Assembly: GCA_012719355.1 (NCBI GenBank)
Contig: JAAYAM010000100.1
Coordinates: forward strand, 1-64,000
Length of the DNA: 64,000 nucleotides
Source: Acidobacteriota bacterium
GTDB taxonomy: Bacteria; Acidobacteriota; UBA6911
Direction: 5' to 3'
The number at the start of each line of letters is the position of its first letter. Position 1 is the first letter of the stretch. The notes under the pieces are model-generated. The model searched no databases and had not been told where the DNA came from. It saw only the letters and a program-made list of their open reading frames with translations. Made by a program: the position numbers and the translations under genes. Positions 38,701 through 46,625 of the stretch are shown piece by piece.

Positions 38701-41700
38701 AAAGCGTATTCTCGACAGCGACGGGCTGCGGTCGTGTTCCGGGTCGTGCTCGGGAGACTGCTGGAGCAGCTCGCTGAGATCGCCGCCGAAATCCTTGCGA
38801 TAGGAGCTTTCCACAACCCTGACTTTGCCGTTGACCATGATGAGGTCTTCTTTAGAGACGAATGTAAGGTTGGCATTGAAGGAGGATTCAAGGCCTTCCG
38901 GGAGCTCCAGGAACACGTCGCGCAGGTTGGCGGAGAGATTGAAGTTTGTCAGGCTGCCTCCAATGAGATCCATGCTCCCAGAGGCTTTGACGGTTCCGCC
39001 GTTGAGTATCCCGTCGAACCTTTCAACCGTGATGCGGCGACCGGCGAAATCGAATCTGGCATTGAGGCTGTCCAGAGCAATGTCGGCGGGAGTTCGCAGG
39101 CTCGCCTGCCCGTCGCGGACCTCGATCGATCCTGAAAGTTCAGGAGCGGCCGCCGTGCCTTTTACTGCCAATTCAACCTGGACTGGGCCGGCCAGTATCG
39201 CATCATCGATCAGAAAAGCGAGCAGCCCCGCATCTGTCGTCCCCCTTATCTGCAAGTCGGTAGGGGTCATTCCGACCAGTGCGGACGTGCCGCTGACCTG
39301 GAGCTCCGTCTGCGGGCCGACCAGTGTGAGGCTCCTGATCGTGATGATGCCGTCGCGAAGCGCAAGGGAGGATGGCTCGCGCTGCCGGACAACGATTCTG
39401 TTGAGGCTCAGACTCAGCTTTTCTACGGTGACGTCGGCGATCACCGAGTTCAGGTCGAACGACGTCGCGCTCCCCTGTGCCCTTACCGAAATCTGGACAT
39501 CCATATTGCGCGGGAGTCTTCCCGTCGATGCCAGTGCAAAATCGGTCAGCTGCAGGTCAAACTGAGCAGGCCCGTGTTTCTGCTGTTGAAGGAGGGGAAT
39601 AGGTATTCTCCGGACAAGCATCCCGACGGGGAGAGTTCCTGTGAGGCTTATCCTGCCCGAGTCCATGGATGCCAGGGCCTGCTGCAGGACGATTTCATCT
39701 CTCCGCAGTTCGGCCCGGATTGAAATGCCCGTCAAAGGTGACGGAAGCGCCGGATGCCGCAAAGAACCGCTCGACACTGCCGCTGTCCCTGAGACGTTTC
39801 GATCGTCCGCGCGTCCGGCAATCGCGATGTCAAACTCAGCGTTGCCTGAGACCTCTGCTTTCTGGAGGAATGTGCTGAGTTGAGAGAGAGTTGCGATATT
39901 GATCTTCCCTCTGGCGAGGAATTTGCCGGCGGGAGCTTCCGGGCGTATGGGAATCGTGCCGGCGACCCTGAGAGACGAATCCTCGATGGTTATTGCCGCT
40001 TCCTCCGCCATCACGACCATCCCGTCCCGATATTGGACATCCACAGGACCACCGGTCCCGATGTTGGTATCCCCCAGCTTCATAGAGACATTGCGGGCGC
40101 TGAAGGTGAGATCGCTCTTCGAAGGATTCCGAAGATTTCCCGAACCGGCCGCGTTCAGATCCAGGGTGCCGGTCAGGGGGCGATTCCCTGGTCCCGTAAG
40201 GCCGAGCAGTCCCACATCAAACTCGGGAGCAATCGCTTTGAACTCTAACGGGTACGGCTCTTCAAGTCTCATCCGGATGGAGGCGGTCGAACCGAAGCGT
40301 GGGAGTCTCGCATCGAGGACGACAACCCGGTTCACAATAGATGCGTCTGTCTCAATTGAACCGAGCCTGACTTTTCGTAATTCAACATCTGCAGCAGAGA
40401 AATGCACATCGATCGTGTGCTGTGCCTTCGTTCCCGAGCCTTTTGCCGCAAAGTCGGCGGTCCCGCGGAACGGTATCCCTCCGGGCAGCACGAGTTCGTT
40501 GAACTGCAGCGAATTGCCTGTCGCGTGAAAAGCAAAGCGCCCCCGTCCGAGCTCGTATGAAAACTGGACATCCATGTATCCGCTTGCAGGATCTCTGGGA
40601 TTCTTCGTCAGCCGCAGGTCGGGAAGACGGATCTCTCCGCGCGAAATCACGATGCTCGAGGCGAGACTCCCCATGGGTTCCTCGTAAATCTTCAGCGATT
40701 CCGCCTTCAACGATCCTGATCCATTGAGGTTGTCGAGTGTGCCCTCGAGGTGGAGCGTAGCCTGTGCCGTCCCGCCGGAAGAGATTCCTATTCCGAATAG
40801 CGGAAGCAATAGCGGCAGCGGTATCCGGCTTGCGTTCAGGTCGACATCGAGGGTGGGCTCTGTGCCGGTGAGGCCGATTCTCCCGGAAGAGGTGACGAAC
40901 ATGTCAGGAGCCGGCGAGAAATCGGCTGTGAAATCAATATGCGATCGGGTCACTCTGCCATCGGCCTTCAGCTTCACATTGTTGAATTCTCCTACCGTGA
41001 GGTCGGATGATTCGAATGTGACGGCGGCGTCAGGGGATCCGATTGCCCCGGTCACTTTGGCTGTGAAAGTGGCCGGTCCTGCCAATCCAGTCGGGATGAG
41101 GTCCTCTTTACCGAGGAAGAGAGCGAGGTTCTTCGCAAAAACATCGGCATCTTTGATGAAACCGCCGAAATCGGCTTCGATTGTTTCGAATGAAGGAAGA
41201 ACAACGGTCCCCGAGACTTGGGTGTCGAGTGCGGCAATGTCGGTCACCTGAGCTGACAGGGTACCGGCCCGTATCCGGAATTCCGTCTGACCGGAAAGCG
41301 GCAGTATGTTCTTTTCCGGCGTCCGGCGTGATGCATTGAGGACGAGTCTTGCATCTGCCGATATCGTTGCAGGGCTGATGTCGCCTTTCCACTGTATCGA
41401 GACTCTTCCGGTGGCGCGGCTGGCGAGCGCCATTGAGTTTTGACCCCTCCGTGAGGCCGGAAGCAGGTCGAAGTTATCCAGATCCGCCATCAGCGAGCTG
41501 AAGGACGTGCGTGATCCAGGATAGAGACTTGCTGTCCCGGACGCGGATCCAACTGAAGATGTCAAATCGTAACGATCCACCCGTATCAATCCCTCTTTCC
41601 TGTTCCAGAGGGCGCGGAATTTCAGGTCAGCTCTCAAACTCGTGTAATTGTCGATAGTTAGCCCGTCACCTTTCATTCTCCCGTCGAAGGTCAGTTCGTC

Positions 41701-41943
41701 GACTGTTCCCCGGATCCTGATGGTTCCGGTGAGATTCCCCGCTGCTCTGACGCCCGTAACACCTGCCACCTTGAGAATGCGTCCCAGTTCAACAGTAGGA
41801 GTGATCTCGAGATCGAGTGTAATTCCAGGGGGTGGCTGGATGACTTGTGGCAGGAGGAATGCGGGAAAGAAAATGACGATTATCGCTAGTGGGATCCGAG
41901 AGAAACTGCGTCCCTTCACACCCTTCGGCTTGAGCGCGATCAT
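35713..41943 (-). CDS. TamB (DUF490/AsmA-like repeats) fused to multi-POTRA Omp85 outer-membrane barrel
   Basis: Uninterrupted 2076-aa ORF. TamB-type repeats end in ITFNNQTRIEPDLNIQAETEVSEWEITMLITGTPDRLETQLTSEPALSQTEIISVLLTG. POTRA repeats start near IGNITFDTSNLFPVETLRDKF, and the Omp85 barrel has an RGF motif (FFAGGGTTMRGFGQDL). Confidence 0.9.
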   Translation of the reverse strand: MIALKPKGVKGRSFSRIPLAIIVIFFPAFLLPQVIQPPPGITLDLEITPTVELGRILKVAGVTGVRAAGNLTGTIRIRGTVDELTFDGRMKGDGLTIDNYTSLRADLKFRALWNRKEGLIRVDRYDLTSSVGSASGTASLYPGSRTSFSSLMADLDNFDLLPASRRGQNSMALASRATGRVSIQWKGDISPATISADARLVLNASRRTPEKNILPLSGQTEFRIRAGTLSAQVTDIAALDTQVSGTVVLPSFETIEADFGGFIKDADVFAKNLALFLGKEDLIPTGLAGPATFTAKVTGAIGSPDAAVTFESSDLTVGEFNNVKLKADGRVTRSHIDFTADFSPAPDMFVTSSGRIGLTGTEPTLDVDLNASRIPLPLLLPLFGIGISSGGTAQATLHLEGTLDNLNGSGSLKAESLKIYEEPMGSLASSIVISRGEIRLPDLRLTKNPRDPASGYMDVQFSYELGRGRFAFHATGNSLQFNELVLPGGIPFRGTADFAAKGSGTKAQHTIDVHFSAADVELRKVRLGSIETDASIVNRVVVLDARLPRFGSTASIRMRLEEPYPLEFKAIAPEFDVGLLGLTGPGNRPLTGTLDLNAAGSGNLRNPSKSDLTFSARNVSMKLGDTNIGTGGPVDVQYRDGMVVMAEEAAITIEDSSLRVAGTIPIRPEAPAGKFLARGKINIATLSQLSTFLQKAEVSGNAEFDIAIAGRADDRNVSGTAAVSSGSLRHPALPSPLTGISIRAELRRDEIVLQQALASMDSGRISLTGTLPVGMLVRRIPIPLLQQQKHGPAQFDLQLTDFALASTGRLPRNMDVQISVRAQGSATSFDLNSVIADVTVEKLSLSLNRIVVRQREPSSLALRDGIITIRSLTLVGPQTELQVSGTSALVGMTPTDLQIRGTTDAGLLAFLIDDAILAGPVQVELAVKGTAAAPELSGSIEVRDGQASLRTPADIALDSLNARFDFAGRRITVERFDGILNGGTVKASGSMDLIGGSLTNFNLSANLRDVFLELPEGLESSFNANLTFVSKEDLIMVNGKVRVVESSYRKDFGGDLSELLQQSPEHDPEHDRSPSLSRIRFNVAVVTVNPIAVRNNMADLEADADLRLVGSYYAPSIVGTVNLEEGGQIFLNERTYYLRQGIITFNNQTRIEPDLNIQAETEVSEWEITMLITGTPDRLETQLTSEPALSQTEIISVLLTGSRDTDLTGRQMQLAQAQALSLLAGQAGQELAGQAREVLGITTFRLEPSFIASETHDPGARVTLGQDLTRDLSLGYSMNLVNAGDQLWIAQYDITRTLSARAIGQEDNSYRMGFTHQVQIGASRGSTGRRGRARKPEIGNITFDTSNLFPVETLRDKFDLKTGDTYEFPEVRKGIENLRKMYNEQDRLEARIRLERQRTNRTVDLNVKIDPGPAVRLSFEGPVSDDSRKQVRQAWQEGVFDLARVSESIQLIRRSLITDGYLEAEITQGTELTGDTKVVRFKVTPGTRYRDVQLVFPGASQIGSDELAGAIENAGIYLDVFLDPERVTDYLESYYRDRGYLGAVVSPPAKRLDPRAGTGTVEIPVTEGPLFLIGDLTFSGNRAYSDDELWIRIPISSGSVYSPDLVQESSDIIERIYRTNGYNEMSISYEVETDPDSALANISFVIDENRRSAIREITISGNRLIDESLVRRMLTFDTGDVLNHEQLGISRRNLYDTGIYSLADFEIEDLPEDDPGANTKPVRINVQLRELSTYRVDYGGYYDTDRGPGGIADVVRRSPFGHGAALGFRARYDNDLRLARLYYAQPLIRRLRLKTDGSIILARETRPGFRAHRVGMSLFQQKELPKEFVLDYGYRYDNVRWEGVPEDPTLFVANVPVARLSGTLWRDTRDSILDATRGEFMSNTFEFGPEWIGSEIGFYKYFGQYFRYFGLDRLLGRRPEDEKGRTTPPRFIFATAIRLGITQALENQGIISPERFFAGGGTTMRGFGQDLLGPVEEQLIDGEARLVPLGGEALFLLNNEIRFPIYRIFGGAVFLDIGNVFETVSDFSLSDLRKSAGAGLRIKIRYLLLRFDYGFKLDRRPGERGSAFFFSIGQAF

Positions 41944-42021
41944 TCTTCTCCCAAGACAGCAGGGGGAAGGGGGTTACTAAAGTGTAGCAGAAGAGGAATT
42001 CGTTCGAAGAAACCGGAATCC

Positions 42022-42056
42022 GGACATCCATCTGCATGTTTCTTCGATGGATGTCC
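42022..42056 (-). terminator. Hairpin downstream of UroD-family gene
   Basis: Perfect 11-bp inverted repeat GGACATCCATC/GATGGATGTCC with a 13-nt spacer. Confidence 0.45.
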
Positions 42057-42075
42057 AGATTTGATCCAGATTTGA
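42054..42075. repeat. Perfect tandem duplication of 11 bp (TCCAGATTTGA x2)
   Basis: TCCAGATTTGATCCAGATTTGA read directly. Confidence 0.9.
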
Positions 42076-42129
42076 AAGACGGCCGTCCTGCGGTTCGCCG
42101 ACCGGACGGCACGCGAAGGCTATCTGAGG

Positions 42130-43452
42130 TTATCTGCTGTATTCGAGGGATGCTTCATACATTGCCCGGAGACAGTCGGGATTGCCCTTGTCGATACTTG
42201 CCCCGCCGGTAAGTATGAATCCGCCCCCTTCGCCGCACACCTCAATGAGTTTCCGGCAGTATTCCTTGACGGCTTCCGGGGTGCCGGTACAGAGCAGGGA
42301 TGCGGGTACATTGCCTGCGATGCAGGCGTTATCGCCCAGAATCTTCTTGGCCCGGAACATGTCGGTCCGGTCGAAATGCCAGATCACCTTACCTTTGGGA
42401 AGGTCTCTGATTATCTCAAGCCGGCTGTCGTATCTCCCCTCCGCAAACAGCAGCGGAACGGCGCCTTCATCAATCAGTCCGAGAATGACTCGGCGGAAAT
42501 GCGGCCAATAGAACTTCTCGTACTGCTGGTTCGACATAAAGGTGTCGTCCCCTTTGTGCAAAGCGAAGAAAACGATCGGGTTACCGGACAGATTGACGCC
42601 CTCCATTCCGCAGTCGACGTTCATCTTTTCCACTTTCTCCATTGCCGCCAGGAGCTTGTCGGGCTGCCGGTACATGTCCATGATGATCCCTTTGGTTCCC
42701 CGGAGCGTGTCGGCCAGAATATCGAACGGCGCATGCGCCTGTCCTCCGAAAAGCGTCGGATACCCTGCCGCAGTCGCCTCCCTGTGGAACTGCATGATCG
42801 GTGCCATCCATCTTGCCGTCTCTTCGCCGTAGTCGATGATAGCCTGATATGCGGCACGGACTTCGGGCATTGCGGCCGGAGCAAGAAACTTGTTCGGCAT
42901 GCCCAGGATGAAAGGAGTAGGCGAAAACCGGGCAAAGGGAGCCAATGCCCCCAGGCTGCGCGGCAGGTAACGGCGCAGGCAGAAATCGGTCAGATCCTCG
43001 AGAAACAGGTCGTACTCGTCGGCCTTCATGTACTCCCCCTCGACGAACTGGACCATTGATGTGTTGTCCGGTAGCCCATGCCCGGGCCATTTGATCGTAA
43101 GGCTGTCGATAATTCCGGCAGCCCGCGCCGAAGGTACCAACGCAGGACTGGCGAAGGTGTCCGACTCGAATTCGGTCAAGAATTTCCTGTAGGCCTGCAA
43201 GAGCCGTTCATTATCGTGCATGCCCTCTTTCAGAGTCATGCCGGCGTAGTATAGAGGGTAGGTCCCTGCAGGAAGGATGACCGGCACCCGGTCCGGTATC
43301 TCCAGATTGAACACCTTGATGAACCTGGTGACCCTTTCCTGATATGCTTTCTTTGCTGAAGGATTTGCGAACTCAGCGTGCGGCGCACTAAGCCATTTTT
43401 CGAATCTCTTTTCCCGCTTCTGTTCCGGCGTCACGGTCTCCCCCATTCTCAT
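42130..43452 (-). CDS. Uroporphyrinogen decarboxylase (UroD)-family protein, paralogue 1
   Basis: ALHKGDDTFMSNQQYEKFYWPHFRRVI, LFAEGRYDSRLEIIRDLPKGKVIWHFDRTDMFRAKKILGDNACIAGNVP; UroD/methyltransferase-like fold. Confidence 0.82.
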   Translation of the reverse strand: MRMGETVTPEQKREKRFEKWLSAPHAEFANPSAKKAYQERVTRFIKVFNLEIPDRVPVILPAGTYPLYYAGMTLKEGMHDNERLLQAYRKFLTEFESDTFASPALVPSARAAGIIDSLTIKWPGHGLPDNTSMVQFVEGEYMKADEYDLFLEDLTDFCLRRYLPRSLGALAPFARFSPTPFILGMPNKFLAPAAMPEVRAAYQAIIDYGEETARWMAPIMQFHREATAAGYPTLFGGQAHAPFDILADTLRGTKGIIMDMYRQPDKLLAAMEKVEKMNVDCGMEGVNLSGNPIVFFALHKGDDTFMSNQQYEKFYWPHFRRVILGLIDEGAVPLLFAEGRYDSRLEIIRDLPKGKVIWHFDRTDMFRAKKILGDNACIAGNVPASLLCTGTPEAVKEYCRKLIEVCGEGGGFILTGGASIDKGNPDCLRAMYEASLEYSR

Positions 43453-43462
43453 TGAGCCTCGA

Positions 43463-43503
43463 GAGTCGACAGGCGTGATACCGCTTGATAAAAATGTCGA
43501 CTC
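43463..43503. promoter_or_regulatory. Inverted repeat GAGTCGACA-N23-TGTCGACTC just upstream of the UroD-family start
   Basis: Perfect 9-bp arms, 11 bp upstream of the minus-strand ATG at 43452, in a divergent promoter region. Confidence 0.4.
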
Positions 43504-43630
43504 GATTTAGGATGGAATTCACCTGCGAGATTACATTTCATTATGTTCGAGGATCTTATCATCGGTTCCGGCAGTTCAGAACAGATAAATTCTGGAGGGA
43601 CGCAGCACTACGAATGGCCGGGATCTATGA

Positions 43631-43680
43631 ACGTAGGACAAGAAGGTGGTTGCGGTGAGATAAAGGCCGCTACCCTACGT
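43631..43680 (+). ncRNA. Candidate structured 5' leader of the ferredoxin/AOR operon
   Basis: ACGTAG-gacaagaa-GGTG-gtt-GCGG-tgagataaagg-CCGC-TACC-CTACGT: three stacked helices with a contiguous 3' strand and 5'-side bulges. Confidence 0.4.
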
Positions 43681-43716
43681 AGTTATCGTAAATGGAATTG
43701 AAAGAGGTGTCGTCCA

Positions 43717-44439
43717 ATGGCTGGAGACAAGAAAGTAGATAAGAAGTTCTCAAGACGTGATTTCGTGGTAGGGAGCGGGACCGCAATTGCTGGGGGCGCC
43801 ATTACGGCGCTTTCTCCTGCAACGCAGGTTGCTGCCGCTGCTGAGTCCTATCCGCTTTCAACCGCGTATCTGGTGTATGACAGCAAACACTGTGCAGGCT
43901 GCTATGGCTGCATGATTGCGTGCTCTCTTGTGCACGAAGGGGAAGTCAGCCTGTCTCTGTCCCGGATTCAGATTCACAGGGCGGTTCTTGCTGAATATCC
44001 ACTGGATATCAGCATCAACGTCTGCCGGCAGTGTCCTGAACCGTTGTGCGTGAAGAACTGCCCCACCGGTGCTGCGCACGTCAGTGCCGCCAATGGCAAT
44101 ATCAGGATGATAGATGCTGAAAAATGTATCGGATGCGAGACCTGTATAAAGTCCTGTCCGCACATTCCCCATCGCACCATCTGGAATCCGCAAACGAAGA
44201 AATCGACGAAGTGCGACATGTGTGTCAACACTCCGTACTACAACAAGAAGGGTGGAATCGGCGGATCTCAGGCTTGCGTCGAGGCCTGTCCTGCCAACGC
44301 GCTCAAAATAGTGAACGAGCTTCCGTCGCAGACCGACATCAGCGGGTACGACAGGAACCTGCAGCCGCCCCGAAAACCTGGTGGTCCATTCGGACCTGGT
44401 GCCAAACCGAAGGCTGCAAAACCGGCGCCAAAAGCCTAA
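43717..44439 (+). CDS. Tat-exported 4Fe-4S dicluster-type ferredoxin subunit
   Basis: Twin-arginine SRRDFVVGSGTAIAGGAITAL; four Cys clusters (CAGCYGCMIAC, CRQCPEPLCVKNCP, CIGCETCIKSCP, CDMC...CVEACP). Confidence 0.9.
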   Translation: MAGDKKVDKKFSRRDFVVGSGTAIAGGAITALSPATQVAAAAESYPLSTAYLVYDSKHCAGCYGCMIACSLVHEGEVSLSLSRIQIHRAVLAEYPLDISINVCRQCPEPLCVKNCPTGAAHVSAANGNIRMIDAEKCIGCETCIKSCPHIPHRTIWNPQTKKSTKCDMCVNTPYYNKKGGIGGSQACVEACPANALKIVNELPSQTDISGYDRNLQPPRKPGGPFGPGAKPKAAKPAPKA

Positions 44440-44460
44440 CTGAAAGAAAGGAGGATAACT

Positions 44461-46527
44461 ATGGCAACACCAGGATTTGGAGGCAAGATTCTCTTAGTCA
44501 ATCTGACGACGAAACAGATCACGCGGCTCGATACCGAGAAATACGAGATGTATGGCGGCGGCCATGGAACGTCCACAGCTCTCTTCTGGGAATACTGTGT
44601 CGCTCCAGGAGACTGGGACTTGCAGGATGCATTCGATCCCAGGAACATGGTGTCTCTTATGACCGGCGCTGTGGCAGGAACTGGTATTCCTTTTGGCGCG
44701 AGAACGAGTGTTTCCGGCATGTCCCCGCAGTGCTACCCCATCCAGTGGTTCTGCCACAGCAATTTCGGGGGCACATTTGCGACGATGCTCAAGTTTGCGG
44801 GATGGGACGGAGTCGCGGTCATCGGAAGGGCTGAATCGCCTGTATACATCAATATTATGGATGACAAGGTCACGCTCGAAGACGCCAAGGCTCTGTGGGG
44901 CCTTACGACTTGGGAATGTCAGGAAGAGATCTGGAAGAGATCCGGTGTCCGCTACGGCCAGGAATGGCAGCAAGTGGATGGCGGCTTCACTCTGCAAAGG
45001 CCTTCTATCGTCACAATCGGGCCCGCGGGAGAGACCCTTACACGCGTTGCTTCGCTGGTTCACGGCGGCGGCAGCGGCGCCGGGCAGGGTGGTTTCGGCG
45101 GCGTGTTCGGATCGAAGAATCTCAAAGCGGTCGCTGTGCTGGGTACGGGCAGCATCAAGATCGCCGATCCCAGGGGACTGAAAGACGCCAGAGAATGGTG
45201 GGATAAGACGTGGCGTCGTGGCGGTGGCGGCTTCGGCGGTTTCGGGGGCGGACAGTCAGTCTCCTCCTGCTGCGTTGGTTGCGGAGCCAGGATGTGCCAC
45301 AACAGGAACAGGGCCTACAGCGTCGACTCCGATGATTGCGCGGAATCGACATGGTTCAGCCTTGCACCGCCGCATCCTCCTACGTCACAGATGGTCAACC
45401 AGAAAGGGACTGACATCGTCCAGCAACTCGGGCTGAATGCGATGGAAACCTGTTTCATGGGACCGATGTCATTTGACACTTCCCACAACAAGGATTTCCC
45501 GATTCAGCCGAAGGTCCCCGCATACACAGCGCTGGGCTGGTACATGAAGAAGATGTACGACATGAAAGTGATCGGTCCCGGCACCAAGTTCGACATGGCC
45601 CCGCTGCCAATGGACGATTTCGAGAAACAGGAGTTTATGGAAATCTACGGAATCGCGCTCGCTAAGCGAATCGGGATCGGCAATCACCTGGCCGAGGGAA
45701 CCGCCCGTTTTGCAGAGAAGCTGGGACGGACCGATGATTTCAATACACTCTGCCGGCTGACCATGTGGGGCTATCAGGATCACTGGTCCATGCCTGGAGT
45801 GGAATGGGCTTACGGTAACCTGATGGATTCCCGCGACATCAATAACCACGACATGTCGGTTGGGACCAAACGGGGCTACACCTGCGAACAGTTCGTGAAA
45901 ATCCTTGCCGAACGAACGCTCAAGAACGATCCGTTCTGGTTCGATTACAGCTGGGATACCGATCAGGCTTACAAGACCGGGATCTATTCCAAACACAAAG
46001 CCGAATGGGTCGCCTGGCATCAGCATTACTGGAACTACTACAAAGAGTCGGTAGGTTTCTGCGATTGGGGATACTCGCAGCTCTTCAACCAGGCACACCC
46101 CGAAGGGAAGGGGCATACTCCTGAAGCCGAACCCCGTTTCCTCAACGCCATCACCGGAAGAAAACACACTTTCGATGACGGCATGGAAATCGGAAGGCGC
46201 TCATGGAACCTGAAAAGGGCGATTTTTGTGCTCCAGGGGAGACACCGCAAGATGGAGAATTTCACCGGATATTACTACCGGCCGGGAGCTTCATATTGCG
46301 GATTCGCCCCCGAACTCCCGATTTTCGACGGCAGCAAATGGGAGTGGAAGAACTGCAAGGAGCTCTACTTCTCCAGGGAAGGGGTTGATCAATGGAAGAC
46401 CCACTTCTATGAAGTCGAGGGATGGGATGTCGAATCCGGCTTCCCCAAACGCAAGACCCTCGAAGATCTCGGCATGAAACAGGTAGCCGATCTTCTCCAG
46501 TCGAAGGACAAGCTGGGCAAAGCTTAA
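44461..46527 (+). CDS. Aldehyde ferredoxin oxidoreductase (AOR)-family tungsten/molybdenum enzyme
   Basis: FGGKILLVNLTTKQITR N-terminus; Cys cluster CCVGCGARMC; AOR-like length and layout. Confidence 0.87.
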   Translation: MATPGFGGKILLVNLTTKQITRLDTEKYEMYGGGHGTSTALFWEYCVAPGDWDLQDAFDPRNMVSLMTGAVAGTGIPFGARTSVSGMSPQCYPIQWFCHSNFGGTFATMLKFAGWDGVAVIGRAESPVYINIMDDKVTLEDAKALWGLTTWECQEEIWKRSGVRYGQEWQQVDGGFTLQRPSIVTIGPAGETLTRVASLVHGGGSGAGQGGFGGVFGSKNLKAVAVLGTGSIKIADPRGLKDAREWWDKTWRRGGGGFGGFGGGQSVSSCCVGCGARMCHNRNRAYSVDSDDCAESTWFSLAPPHPPTSQMVNQKGTDIVQQLGLNAMETCFMGPMSFDTSHNKDFPIQPKVPAYTALGWYMKKMYDMKVIGPGTKFDMAPLPMDDFEKQEFMEIYGIALAKRIGIGNHLAEGTARFAEKLGRTDDFNTLCRLTMWGYQDHWSMPGVEWAYGNLMDSRDINNHDMSVGTKRGYTCEQFVKILAERTLKNDPFWFDYSWDTDQAYKTGIYSKHKAEWVAWHQHYWNYYKESVGFCDWGYSQLFNQAHPEGKGHTPEAEPRFLNAITGRKHTFDDGMEIGRRSWNLKRAIFVLQGRHRKMENFTGYYYRPGASYCGFAPELPIFDGSKWEWKNCKELYFSREGVDQWKTHFYEVEGWDVESGFPKRKTLEDLGMKQVADLLQSKDKLGKA

Positions 46528-46625
46528 GAAGCTTTTTGACAAATCGGGAGATCTCCAGGGTGGCGCATTCTGAAGATCTCTCTGTCTATGGCCGCAGATT
46601 ACAACGCAAGCAGGATTCTCTCACG

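Noticed and set aside
44124-44834. 236-aa plus ORF spanning the ferredoxin/AOR junction
   Set aside because: Overlaps two strong CDSs in another frame; no domain similarity.
46422-46625. N-terminal extension of the UGSC-like ORF
   Set aside because: Overlaps the AOR C-terminus in another frame; family-like sequence starts at ATG 46626.
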